Shown in pieces: positions 47,915 through 58,898 of a stretch of DNA of 58,898 bases (positions within the stretch are counted from its first letter, which is position 1; each line of letters begins with the position of its first letter). Below the pieces are notes generated by a model. That model did not search any database. It was given only the letters and a program-made list of their open reading frames with translations, and had not been told where the DNA came from. This DNA comes from Bondarzewia mesenterica (taxonomy: Eukaryota > Basidiomycota > Agaricomycetes > Russulales > Bondarzewiaceae), in NCBI GenBank assembly GCA_004802705.1, contig SGPL01000167.1:1-58898 (forward strand). Direction: 5' to 3'. The position numbers and the translations under genes are program-made.

Positions 47915-48706
47915 TTACATCCAGCAGATGCAAGTTCAACAGGTACGACAGCGGCCGACACAGGGGGCGGGAATGCTAGTGCAGCGGAAGATGGAGTGCG
48001 ATCGAGATCACTGGGGGAGGGTTCTCGCACCACGGCTAACTGATACGAGAGTTAGATGTCGAACATGATTGTGAGAACAATTTTGCATGTTTAATATTTG
48101 CTTTATTCTTGATAAGTAGGCTTTAGTGGCGCACTCGCCCCCGACTTCATATGGAGCAGAGGAAGAGTGGATCACACAAGTATACGGAACACTTGACGGG
48201 GTGAGGAACTCAGCCTCGCTTTGCGGGGTGATCGTGACGAGGATCCGATCAACAGTTCCGCCACCAGTGAAGTCAAGCTCCCCTTCCACCCATTTGACAA
48301 GTCCATCGAAAGGTACCGTCTGCAGGCTTCTGAATCCCCCACGAATTGTGGTCTGGGTATATTGTTGGGATACATAGATCAGAAAGAAGTTGGAAATAGA
48401 TGTAGATTTCGGCGCGTAAAGTTACGGGAGATCGAAGAGCGGCTTATAAGATTGCGTATGGCGGCCCAGAGCATATTCATAAAGATGAGACCTTTCCATC
48501 GAATTGAGTGGATTCCTGTGGATTCTGCTCACAAGATACGGTTCAAGAGTAAGTTAAAAGCCTAATAAATCCATTCACCAGTGGTTTCGGCCATCTCCGA
48601 AGGACTCCGTGGGAATATTCACTAAATTCACTCTAAAGCCCTTCGAAGACTCGAAGTTACAGTATACCTTGAGCTCATAATCATATTTCTTTCTCGGAGT
48701 GGCCAT
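47915..48706 (-). CDS. hypothetical protein, divergent from DBP7
   Basis: I do not recognise it. The clearest exon reads GGFRSLQTVPFDGLVKWVEG then ELDFTGGGTVDRILVTITPQ and SEAEFLTPSSVPYTC on the minus strand at about 48345-48170. A last exon LAVVREPSPSDLDRTPSSAA, ending at a TGA at 47915, joins in phase after a GTCGGG..ATCAG intron. An upstream exon NPQESTQFDGK is plausible. The first exon may be [15 protein letters not shown] at 48706, whose ATG overlaps the DBP7 ATG in a CCATGG palindrome, but I could not join it in phase. Treat the 5' part as provisional. Confidence 0.4.
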
Positions 48707-51442
48707 GGACGACGGCTTAGTTCTCAACCTCTCCATTGACGACAATTTACCTTTAAAGTCATCCAACGGAAAGAAAGGCGGTAGATGGACAGACAGGTGC
48801 GTATCCCACTTCTTTCAGCCCGCCGTTTCATCATGAAAACCTCAGGCTCTTGCGAAAAATGCAGGCTAAAAGCTAAACGCGTTGCGAAACGCAAGACCAG
48901 GCCGACCGAAAAGCCTGATCACAGCGAACAGGTTGATTCTGTGGAGCGGGATGCGCGGCCTGCGAAACGTCCTCGGCCTGAGCGTCCTGATCCCTCATCT
49001 CACCCCCGCGGGGCTTCGACATCTGCATCTGACCATCCAGCCCCGAAATCTCGCGCACCGACACAGATCATATCCTCTCTGTTCTCGTACAACCCTAAAA
49101 TTGAACAACCAGCTGCGTCATCTGTGCCTCAAACGGTCGGCAAACCGAGCAATGCGCCCTTGACCGACTCTTCGACATTCACAGGCTTAGGCCTCGACCC
49201 GCTCATCGCCACCCACCTTTCCACCAAAATGAACATCCAAAAACCGACATCCATCCAACGCACCGCCATTCCCACCATCATCTCCGACTCTCCGAATTCA
49301 GTGTCTAGAGACGTCTTTATCCGGTCGCAGACGGGTTCCGGTAAAACACTGTCGTTCTTGCTCCCGATCATCAACGACCTTCTCCCTCTCAGTACGCTCT
49401 CGTACATCGATAGGTCTATCGGGACGCTCGCGATCATCATTGCACCCACGCGCGAGCTCGCGACGCAGATCTCAGATGTTCTGGCGCGACTGCTGCTGAT
49501 GCGCCTGCGTTCGGTTGATGATGCGGATGGGTCCGCGCCTGAATCGGCCAGACTTACGCGCTGGCTCGTATCAGGCCTACTCACGGGCGGGGCGACGCGC
49601 GCGCACGAGAAGGCGCGCCTGCGGCGCGGCGTGCCCATCCTCGTCGCGACACCCGGAAGGCTACTTGATCATCTGCAGAATACTGCGGCGCTAGACGTTG
49701 GTAAGTGTCGATGGCTAGTGTTAGATGAGGCGGATCGGTTGATGGATCTTGGGTTTGAGGAGACGGTGAAGGGAATTGTGCAGGGGCTGGATGGGCGCAG
49801 ACGGCTGGCGATGCAGGCGGTGAGGGAAGAGCAGAGCAAGGATGTGGGCGGGTGGGATTGGGAGCGGGAGAGGAGGACGGTGCTTTGTTCGGCGACGATG
49901 AGGGAGGACGTGCAAAAACTCGCGGGGACGACGCTGAGGAACCCAATCATGGTCAGGGCGACGGAGGCTGACATTCCGCTGCCCGCACCGTCTTCAGGAC
50001 CTGGTGCTGGGAACGAGACGGAGCCTTCTGGTGGGGAAAAGTTCACCCCACCGTCTCAGCTCTCACAAAAATATGTTGTTGTGCCGCTCAAGCTGCGCCT
50101 GGTCACCCTCATTGCGCTTTTGCGCTCTTTGCTCGCACAGTCCAACACTCGACGTGGATCCAAAATTATCGTGTTTCTCAGCTGCACCGATTCTGTGGAC
50201 TTTCATTGGAGGCTTCTCATGGGAACGACGATGGGGGGCAGCACGGATGCATCGTCTGGCTCCGAGGAGGAGCAAGACGATTCAGATAGCAACGAAGGCG
50301 GAGAAGACGATAGCGACGAAGAGCACGATGGGAACGAGTTGAAAAAGCGCCGTCTCAAGCGCCAAGTGACGGATGAGAAGGTCGAGGCAAAGTCGTCACT
50401 GTTGCCAGAGACGTCCATTTTCCGACTGCATGGTTCGCTGCCCATGCAGACCCGCCTGGCGTCCCTCCGGGGATTTTCCGCCATTCCGTCTTCTTCCTCG
50501 ATGACCGCCAAATCCTCGGCTGCGCCGTGTAAGTCGTCTGTCCTGCTCTGCACTTCTGTCGCATCCCGCGGACTGGACATGCCGCTGGTGCGCGCGGTTG
50601 TGCAGTATGATCTGCCGACGGAGGGTGGTGCGACGGAGTACGTGCATCGTGTGGGTCGCACGGCGCGTGCGGGCAAGGGCGGTGAAGCGTGGAGCATCAT
50701 TGCACCGAGTGAGGTGCCGTGGGTTGAGTGGGTCGGGGCACGGATGCAGGGGACTGAGAAGGAGGAGGGTGGTGATGGTGGTGGGAAAGCGAAGGAGATC
50801 AAGTTAGAGGGCGTGAAGATGGAGGCTGTGCTGCAAAGGGGATTTGGAGGAGCGAGCAGCGAGTCCCAGGAGAGGGCTACGGAAGTGCAGCTTGCGTTCG
50901 AGCGGTGGGCATTGAAGGGGAAGGAGGTTTGTCTCGTCTCATTCGTGTTTTGATTTACGATCCACGCACCCTGGCTCATTTTATCTTTTTTTTTTTTTTT
51001 CGTTTTCAATTTTATTCAGAACTCGGACCTCGCGAGGCGAGCGTTCCAATCACACATGCGTGCGTATGCGACGCATCCCTCGGACGAGAAACACATCTTC
51101 CACATCCGCCATCTGCACCTCGGTCATCTCGCCAAAGCCTTTGCGCTGCGCGAGGCGCCGCGTGCAGCGATCGCTTCCGGCCACAAGTCCAAATCCGCCG
51201 TGTCTAGGACCGCGCCATCCAAGTCCCGTTCGAAGCCTAAGGACGACGCGAAACCGAAAAAGGGCGGCGTCAAGTTTAGGGACGACGAGGAGCATGATGC
51301 GCACGCGGAGCGACGGATGCGTGATGCTGTTCGCGCGCAAGGTCGGACTGTGAAGAAGGGAGGTGTGATGAGAAGTATGGGGACGGATGAGTTCCAGGTT
51401 GCTTCCGGGTATGCGTTGGAAAAGCTCGTTCATCGGACCTAA
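48705..51442 (+). CDS. DBP7: DEAD-box RNA helicase Dbp7
   Basis: ATP-dependent helicase for 60S ribosome assembly in the nucleolus. Exons 48705-48796, 48865-50926 and 51020-51442 give 858 residues. The start [20 protein letters not shown] with [16 protein letters not shown] is the typical Dbp7 N-terminus, formed by splicing over 68 nt. Helicase motifs: a Q motif [67 protein letters not shown] and [10 protein letters not shown]. An acidic insert [20 protein letters not shown] lies between the two RecA domains. The C-terminal exon [21 protein letters not shown] carries the DUF4217-type region, then a basic tail. All catalytic residues are present. Confidence 0.94.
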
Positions 51443-51808
51443 GGAGGATCATGGCTCCATTCCTTTGCCTTTTTCATCGCTTTCTTTCGTGCTTTCTGTT
51501 TGTGTGGCTTTTTTTCCGAGGTAGTGGTGGATGTTCGGAAAATTTCTCCCCGGCGCAATCCACTGATTGAATATTATTACCGATGTGTGCTGAGCTTACG
51601 GGAGAGGAGTAAGTTCCGTCAAACCATAGAAAATGTATCTGTACAAACAGAGCTAACTACTTACTGCAACCTGCAACACCCTGGCGCTTCCCCCTAACTT
51701 GAAATCTCGAGTTTTGGGATCTCAGCTTAGTCATCAACCCAGCCCGCTGTTCGGGTGGCCATCTGCTCATCCCAGACATACAAGTTGACTTGTCCACACT
51801 TCGCGAGG
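51443..51808. other. intergenic
   Basis: 3' flank of DBP7 and upstream region of the RING/TRAF gene. No coding pattern or clear promoter element was found. Confidence 0.4.
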
Positions 51809-53599
51809 ATGGAACATATCGATTGGCTTTCGTGTGTATCCTATACGTATATCGATGCACCCAACTCCAATTTGATCTGCTGTATCTGTCGGTGAGTCAA
51901 AATGCGCCTCTTTGTGAGCCTCGAATGATTCATATCAGGCCGCCATGGCAGTATGCCATTCGTAGAACCTACGACGACGAGGACGTGCTCGCATACATTC
52001 TGCAATGACTGCGTACTCAAAGCGCTGAATACTTCGCCCCACTGTCCGATTGACAGATCTCCTCTCACTCGCGATGATTTACTGGCGGCGAGCCCCATCG
52101 TCAGACATGTCCGTTTCTCCACTTTCGTGCACCCTTCCCCCATCCCGCTTTCAGTCGGATTTGATTGTTGGACTCACACGTGGACTCATTGTAACAGCTC
52201 GTGGAAGAGTTACTCGTAGAATGCCCTCATCGCGCGGACGGCTGCACTTTCACGTGCCAGAGACAGCTGCTCACATCACATCTTCAACATTCATGCCAAT
52301 TCGTCGAATTACCCTGTCCTCGAAGCGAATGCGGCGAGCGCGTCTTGAGACGGGACATGGAGAAGGAGGGCTATATTTGTGTGCACCTCGCCCGCGTATC
52401 AGAGGTAAGGACATGATAGCACCCATCGCACCCGTGGTAGCTGAGATAATCACGTTTGATAGCCCCATGATGCGGATGCTCACACGAAGACTGAAGTGTG
52501 CGGATATTGCGATTCTGAAGTTCCGACGTCGGAGAGAGAGCAGCACGATACGTTCTGCATGGACTTCGTCGTACCATGTGTGCACGCCGAGAACGGATGT
52601 CCATGGACGGGCACACGTCGCTCACTTTCAGAAGTACACATCCCCGCGTGTCCATACGAGGCCATCAAGGGCTTCTTCCGTACCCATGACGCGCGCGTAT
52701 CCACACTCGCCGAGGAGAATGCACTTCTCCGGCACAGGCTAGAGGCGTCCGAGGGCATGGTGCAGATAATGAAGCGTGAGCTATTGGCAATGAAAGCTGC
52801 GCTTGGGCCGTGGTGCAGACCCGAGGTATCACAGGACGCGCCCTGGCACCGCGTCCCACGTATCGACGAGTTCGTGCAAGGCCGGTCGCCGGACGATCCC
52901 GCGGATGTGCCACCGTTCCCTCTTCCTCCGGACCAGCGCCCACCGTCGCCCAATCTCGATCCTGCAAACTCCCAGTCCCGCGCGTCCCTATTCGCTAACA
53001 TCGCCTCGTACTTCCCACCGGCACTTCCCTCTTCTCCTTCCCCGCATCCTTCGACTTCAAACTCAAACCCCACGTCTATGTCTATGCCCAATCCGAGCTC
53101 GAGCCCAACCACAACCCACCCATATCCGTACTCGTACCCATACCTTCACTCCATCCACACCCCGCTGTCCGATCCGCGGCCCGGCCCGGGCCCCTCGACC
53201 GCGACGCCCATCGCACCGCTGAACCTGAGCACAAACCTTCCGGGTGCACTTGCGGGGTTGCACTCTTCCCTTTCAACACTCGCAGCCTCGCACGACGCGC
53301 TCGCGCGCCTCACGGACCTCACCATTGCCTCCGAGTCCGCGCGCACGACCGAAGAACTTGGAGCCCTGCGCGCCGTCGTTAACGGCCTGCGCATGCACGT
53401 CCACGCTATCATGATGGACCGCAACGCCCTCTTCCTCGGCAGCGGGAGTGGGGGTGGGGGTGCACAGGATGGCGTTGCGAGCGCGGGATGGCCGCCGCCA
53501 CCACCACGGTTCTACTCACACCTCGCATCGCCGTCTGTGCCTGGCCCGGCTCCGCATCCTGCGCTGGCTTCCTCTTCNGTTTCCATCACGAAGCTCTAG
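51809..53599 (+). CDS. RING and TRAF-type zinc-finger protein
   Basis: Exons 51809-51891, 51952-52108, 52198-52404 and 52463-53599 give 527 residues. The RING starts at LICCICRMPFVEPTTTRTCS (Cys pair split by intron 1), then HTFCNDCVLKAL and CPIDRSPL, a C3HC4 pattern. TRAF-type fingers follow: VECPHRADGCTFTCQRQLLT with HLQHSCQFVELPCPRSECG, and VCGYCDSEVPTSEREQHDTF with CPWTGTRRSLSEVHIPACPY. A short coiled coil (LAEENALLRHRLEASEGMVQ) precedes a Pro/Ser-rich disordered tail ending SITKL. Probably an E3 ubiquitin ligase; no target is known. One undetermined base lies at 53578, near the C-terminus, so the last 8 residues depend on it. Confidence 0.85.
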
Positions 53600-54460
53600 G
53601 ATCTCGAGGCGATGAACTGTGAGTATGCATTTTGTTCCGTGGGTTTGTGCGGTTCCGATTTCATTGAAACACGCGCGTCTGCTCCTGGACCCGAGTGCTC
53701 AGTCCTTCACTTATTCGTCATCTTCCGCTCGACCCCGGAGTTCCGTTTGCCGTCGTGTACATCCGTATACAACATAGTACTTAACTTCTCGCGATGCCCT
53801 TGCTTTGAAGGATGCCGCCAGGTTTCAGTAGCACCAGGTGACTTCCACGAGAGGATACTATGAGTAAGTCGAGCACAGCGGGTCCTTTATCTCACCATTC
53901 CGAGACTCCGAGTGGTACTGCATGTATATACTTACTTGCTGTCAAGCGCCCCCGACTTGTGGCGGCGCGTATGTGACTTGCGTTGAAGTAACTCAAGCTT
54001 TAGTGGATTCTGACCTCAGACAAGTCTGCAACGTTTCACGATTAGGCGTTTTTGGTGGTTTTCGGCCTCGAAACGTAAGGTTACCGAATCATTCTTGATT
54101 GAAGTGCTAACATTCAAGCTAACTTAAAAGGAGGGGGTGTGCTTCAGTGCAAGCTCGGATCCGACACCGTCAGGCTCCGAGATGCATCGACAACTTTTGA
54201 ACATTTGAACGGTTACACGTGCAACACTGGGAGACACTGGGTCCACAACAAGCATCTTCGAGCTCAATTACAGCTTCCTATTGTACTGACAGGACTTGCT
54301 CAGGTTTCAGGCTAGCACCTGGGTTAAATAAAAATTTGAACCTCATGGTGAAACGTGAAACTGCCGGGCCATGGGAAAGATTAGATAATCAATTATGTCA
54401 GACTGTACAGTCAACTTTGAGAAAATTTTTGAGCAACCAGGCTTTGCACTGTAACAAGAG
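53600..54460. other. intergenic, boundary of an AT-richer segment
   Basis: 3' flank of the RING/TRAF gene; from about 54000 base use shifts toward A/T. No coding pattern was supported in this stretch. I looked for terminal repeats around 54000-55400 by eye and saw none. Confidence 0.4.
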
Positions 54461-55373
54461 ATGCCATCTGATCAGACTATCACTGTCTTACCACCCTCTA
54501 TTAAGGCTCTGGTTAAACTTTGGCCCAAAGGGCTCTCAAGCAAGATATTACTAGGCAGAATTATACAAATTCAGTACAGAGTACGCCCTCTCAGTCTTGA
54601 TCATCCTCATGCTTTAGAGCTGTGTCAAGTGTATGCTTTAAATACATGGAGTTCTGCCTTTGCTGAGGGTGATTTGCCTTGGTATGCTTGGGCATTGATC
54701 CCCAAGTGTTATGCCTTTCATTTGAAGAGGCTGTTTTGGCGGTTGAGGGTATGGAGTTTAGTTATGGAGAGAGTGCAGAGGGACAAATTGAATGACCCAG
54801 TGGTTCACACCATCAAGCAGGCCTTGATGTTTTTGGACAGAGTGCTGGATAAGGTGTTGTTGAGTGCTTTAGATGAGAAGGAGATGAGGGGCACTTGGCA
54901 TTCAGAAGTCTTGGATGCTTTTCTTGTTTTGGAGTGGTTTGTTGGGAAATTCAGTGAGGTGGATGTTGTCCAGTGGCTGCAGAATCAGGACATCTCTGTT
55001 TTTTATGTAAACCCACTCTTTCTAGGTATTTCTTCAAGTACATTTGTGCTATGCTTGTATCTGATTATATTTTCTTCTTCCTTTAGATTGGGATTCCCAC
55101 TTGGAAAGGCACACAGAAGAGAGTGCTGGTGCTGTGAGGAGATGGAAGTGGTGGCCACTGGTTGGCCATGAGGATGAGGAACACCTTGTGGATGAGGCTT
55201 TTAACTGGTTTGAGGAATGGGAAGATGAGGCTCCTGGAGCCAAAGGTGCAACCCTTTTCATCTTTTTGCATAACCGGCCTAACTGATCCTTTATCAACCT
55301 AGGAGGTCCTGTGACTCGGACCATCCAACACGAGTTTCAACTTGAAGAAGACCCGGCAGATTCAGGTCTGTAA
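54461..55373 (+). CDS. unknown protein with foreign-looking base use
   Basis: I do not recognise this family. Exons 54461-55025, 55087-55245 and 55303-55373 join in phase to 264 residues. The protein is rich in Trp, Leu and charged residues: IKALVKLWPKGLSSKILLGR, ALNTWSSAFAEGDLPWYAWA, RRWKWWPLVGHEDEEHLVDE, FNWFEEWEDEAPGAK, then an acidic end. There is no signal peptide or clear membrane helix. Codon use differs from the neighbours: it uses T/A-ending codons such as ATT, CTT and GAT freely, while flanking genes prefer C/G. That fits a mobile-element-derived or recently inserted gene, but no element ends were seen. A later splice at GTCTGT (55366) instead of the TAA is possible. Confidence 0.6.
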
Positions 55374-56555
55374 CTCGACTTTTTTGCATCACAGTAGGTT
55401 ACAGTCACTCACTTTTTACCACAATGATTATAGGAGCAACTAGAGGAAGGGCATGCACGATGTTATGCCATGCGCTAGTGATTGCTTTAATTAGCATGAT
55501 TGCTGTCAAGGTATATGGGTTCTCGCAGTATGGGGCACTGCATTTGTGATCAGTTTCACGAAAGGATGGGATATCTCGCTTGTTGATCGAGTCTTCTTCG
55601 AGCACCCAGTAGCAAATACCCTAAATACCAGACTTCGGTACTCGCAAAAACATACCACGAACGGACAAATGAATGGCAGACAGAGACGGACGGATCGCCA
55701 TTACATGACCAACACACCATAGCGCACCACACGCCTGTGTACCATTTATCCATGCACCGCACACGCACGGACGCACGCAGCGTGCGATTCAATATGTATG
55801 AGGTCTACAATATAATATAACACATATGTATATGAAGCAAAAGAACGAGCTGTGATACTCGAAGACCGAGAGAGTGTATGTATGGATGCGAAGGAAAGAA
55901 CGGTTTTATATTTTAAGGTGAGGATTGTAATGTACGAGTAATGTATGTATGCAGAGCGCGCGTCCGAGTTCGAGAACGAGAACGAGAACGGAAGGAGGTG
56001 GGGCGACGGAAGGAGCGAAGCAGGAGCGGCAAAAAAGCAAGAGGCGGAAGGAGAGGCGGCGGACGAATAGAGAAAGACGAAGCGTAGCAAGGAGAGTGGG
56101 TCGATAGAAGTTTGATCGATCGGTCGGTAGTTAGATAGTTAGATAGCGAGAAAGGGATAGAGCACGTACACAGAAAAAGAAAAAGAGAAGTTTTTGTATA
56201 AAAAAAAGAAACGAAGGAAAGAAAGCACGACGAAAGACAAGAAGGACTAGCGAACGGATAGGGGTCAATCTCCTCGTGGGTAACGGTAACGGTAGTAGAT
56301 GATGATAGACGCGGCACGGCGAGGCAGCGACGACGACGACGACGCTGGGAACTAAGGATAGCAACGAAGATGCAACTATGTAAGATATCACAACAACGGC
56401 AGCAAAACACGGGCACAAGCCCAAGCACAAGAAACGGAGAAAGAGGCGCAGAAAGAGAGTGGGGGCGGAGGCGAGAAACAAGAGAGAATGCGAAGATGCG
56501 ATAGGAATGCGCTCGAAAAGAAAAGAAATCTGATCAAACGTCGTCCGATGGGGGT
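55374..56555. other. 3' flank of the homeodomain gene, purine-rich on plus
   Basis: About 1.2 kb without a supported gene. From 55900 to 56550 the plus strand is rich in GA/AAG words (C/T-rich on the transcribed minus strand), as in a long 3' UTR of the homeodomain gene. Small repeats include GAGAACGAGAACGAGAACG near 55971 and ACGACGACGACGACG near 56330. Long minus-strand frames here reflect base bias. Confidence 0.45.
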
Positions 56556-58898
56556 TCAAGAATACTGCAGTCCGCCCGCATACAACGGGTCACCGACAAC
56601 CGGGGCGTACTGCGGATGCATTCCCTGTGCGTAGTATGGCGCGGCATACGCATCGACGTATCCATGTTGCGGCGGGGGCGGGGCGGCGTAGTCTGCAAAC
56701 GCGAGTGGCTGGGGTGCGGGTGCGGGTGCGGTGGTAGGAGGACCAGGCGGGGGAGGGTAATCCTGGTGCTGCTCCCGAATCGACATTTGCGATTGTGCGA
56801 CCGGGTTTGGAGCGGCGGACGGACGCTGTAAATAAAGCAAACCCACGCGGTGAGAAAATGGATCTTCGAAAGCTCAAATAGGGATCGGAGAGACGGAGAC
56901 CCCGGAGAAGAATGTGGGTCGAACGAGGAAAGCAAACAGAACGAAGAAGTCGAAGCAACTCACGTCGTCGTCCCGCACAGAACGGAGGGCAAACGCCAAC
57001 TCGCTCGATGACAGCGCGTATGCCAACGCGGGTTGGGGCTGCACAGGCGGACCTCCCGCCCCTTGCTCCGCGCTCTCCGTGGGCGAAGGATAGGTGGCGG
57101 TGGCGTTGGGGTCGACGGCGTCGGTGGCATACGCACCGTCGCTGCCTGGATAGCCGTCGACTGGATGCTGCGGCTGATCGTCCACCTGAAGTCCGGAGAA
57201 CATCTCCGACGTCGACACGCTGTTCATCAACAAAGAGAAAATAAAAAAAAAGGCAAGTCCGAGAATGGAAGCAAACATCCAAACAGCATCAGATCGGGCT
57301 CCGTCATGCCAAAAAGAGAGCTCTCACCAAGATCCGCGCCTCGAGAACGGGTCCACGTCCGAAAAGTACGCGGCGCTCGTTCCCGCGCTCGACGCTACCG
57401 AGCCCGTCGAGCGGCGATACTCCGACGACGTGTCCAGCAACGGCTCGCCATCGTCCATCATCTTCGGCGGCCGTGGCGGGAACACGTACGCACCCAGCAT
57501 GCCCCCGTCGTCAGCCGCCATCTCGTACTCCATCTTACCGTCGTCCCCCGCACCACTGTTGAATGGATCCGGATTGTTCCACGCGAACCCTTCGTTGGGC
57601 GTCAGATACCCTTCTTCGGGGTGTTCGGGCGTGTGCGTGTGCATGAGCGGCGCACCCGCCGACGACGCTTGAAACGCCCAGGGCACCGACGCCCGATGCG
57701 CGAGCACGGGACGCCCCCTCGTGGGGAACGGCTCGTAACGCACGCCCTCGGCAGCGCCAAACGAGCTGTGCCGCGAGCTCACCAGACTGTTGTACCCCGT
57801 GCTCCCGTCCGAGACGGACGCGTGCAACGATTCGGGATACGCCGTTCTGCGAATGAGAGGCACGCACGGGTGTGCGCTGAGCGCGCCGATCGACCGACGG
57901 TGGTAGAAAAATTCCGATGGGTGCGCGCCGCTCTGTGCGGTCTCGCTGTGGACGAGAGGGAGCGAGCTCCGTCGCAGGTCGTATGCCGCGGGGTTGGGCC
58001 GCGCGTGGAATCCCTGCGCGGAGATGGAAGCGCTTGGGAGAGACGGGTGCGGTGGGAGAGTGAAGGGCTGGTGAGAGGGGGGCTGCCACGAAGCGTCGCT
58101 GGGGAGGGAGGCGCGCGGGGCGGCGATGTATGGAGACGGCGGCGCTGGCGCCAAGGGATCAATCTCCACATCCGCTCGAAGGTGAAGGTGTTGATGATGG
58201 GTCAACGAAAGCTGGGGTTGATGCGACGCGGGGGGTGAATCCGACGAGGCTTGGTGTTCGAGCGACGTCGACGTTTGGCGACGCAGAGTCAGAGTGATCT
58301 TTCTCCANGGGAATCTGCTGCTGGGGTTGCTGGTGTTGTTGTTGGCCGCGAGGGCTGCACGAGCCGGGCTTGCCGTTGCCAGTGAGGTTTTTCTTTTCCT
58401 TTGCGCGTCTACATCAACGAAAAAAAAAAAGCCAAAGGTCATGTCAGCTCATCCCGTCTCATTCAAGATAAGGGGGGCCTTCCATCCCCGTCCACCCGTC
58501 CCGTCCATGCTGCTCACCTATTCTGAAACCATACCTAAAAAGAAAAGAGAGAGAGAAAGATAAATGTCCAGGACGTTGGAACGAAACAAATGAACATAAA
58601 AACGGACCTGCACCTCCCGGGGCGTCATATTGAGCTCCTGGGCGAGCCGTTTGCGGGTAGGCCCATTGGGCTTCTTATCCGTGACGAAGATGCGCTCCAG
58701 CACCGAAAGCTGGTGCGCCGAGGTGCGCTTGCGCGTCTTGACGGCATTGGGGATGTAATTGTAGAACATCTTCGAGTCTACTATGGCAGGGTCCACGCCG
58801 GGTGGAATGAGAGAAGGAATGTAGGAGCGATTGTGCTGCGAGTGCTGATAATGGTGGTGGTGGTTGTGATCTGAGAGGGTGGTGTGCAGAGGAAAGAG
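56556..58898 (-). CDS. homeodomain transcription factor (5' partial)
   Basis: The gene runs off the right edge, so its start is not seen. The first visible exon (58898-58608) has His-rich HNHHHHYQHSQHN, then KTRKRTSAHQLSVLERIFVT and KRLAQELNMTPREVQ (homeodomain helices 1-2). A 17-nt exon (58534-58518) encodes VWFQNR of recognition helix 3, and the next exon continues RRAKEKK with a Gln-rich stretch (GQQQHQQPQQQIP). The key Trp, Phe, Asn and Arg of helix 3 are intact. An undetermined base at 58308 lies where the frame changes; either that base or a 61-nt GTCGAC..CCCCAG intron explains it. Later exons (to 57328, 57219-56964, 56825-56556) are Pro/Ser/Tyr-rich activation-domain-like sequence ending GGLQYS. 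Related mushroom homeodomain proteins control fruiting, but orthology was not tested. Confidence 0.85.

Noticed and set aside
55913..56935. Several long minus-strand frames rich in Leu, Ser and Arg
   Set aside because: They follow from the C/T-rich strand bias of the homeodomain gene's last exon and 3' region; only the frame ending GGLQYS joins the upstream exons.

Overview
The window is nuclear DNA from a filamentous basidiomycete, most likely an Agaricomycete. Nearly every gene is cut by short introns of about 45-120 nt with GT-AG ends. The gene content is fungal: a CYP63-like P450, fungal arrestin-like and F-box-like proteins, the HOG-pathway kinase kinase PBS2, and CPA1 with its leader peptide. 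CYP63 P450s suggest a wood- or litter-decay lineage, but that is inference. I saw no rRNA, tRNA, CRISPR or intact transposon.

Layout. 0.6-2.3 kb: arginine-specific carbamoyl-phosphate synthase small subunit (minus), with a spliced upstream ORF that encodes an arginine-attenuator-type peptide. 2.8-6.5 kb: F-box-like protein (minus) and a short-chain dehydrogenase (plus). 7.6-12.8 kb: 16-exon P450 (minus), a small unknown ORF and an arrestin-like protein (minus). 13.7-21.6 kb: BSD-domain protein (plus), Cdc1/Ted1-like metallophosphoesterase (plus) and S10 serine carboxypeptidase (minus). 23.1-30.7 kb: OST-alpha/TMEM184 membrane protein with a long disordered tail (plus), a four-helix membrane protein (plus), a decayed gene, and a FIT/SCS3 lipid-droplet protein (minus). 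31-40 kb: an unassigned ORF, an EXS/ERD1-like protein (minus), the spliceosomal zinc-finger protein Snu23/ZMAT2 (plus) and cytosolic isoleucyl-tRNA synthetase (minus). 41-51 kb: ubiquitin-like + BAG co-chaperone (minus), PBS2 (plus) and the DEAD-box helicase DBP7 (plus). 51.8-58.9 kb: RING/TRAF-type zinc-finger protein (plus), an AT-richer unknown gene (plus) and a homeodomain protein running off the right edge (minus).

Most genes are unrelated housekeeping or regulatory genes in a gene-dense chromosome; I see no biosynthetic cluster. The strongest regulatory observation is the CPA1 leader. Removing a 69-nt leader intron builds a 22-residue uORF containing the D-Y-L-S-D core of the fungal arginine attenuator peptide; the unspliced leader encodes something else. 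Other themes are microexons of 13-17 nt at conserved motifs (P450, carboxypeptidase, OST-alpha, homeodomain helix 3), possible GC-AG introns, and single-base frame breaks in otherwise well-preserved genes (CPA1, carboxypeptidase), which look more like assembly errors than decay.

Exon boundaries were worked out by hand from splice consensus, phase and family conservation. Where exon lengths are quoted as summing to whole codons, I checked the sum.
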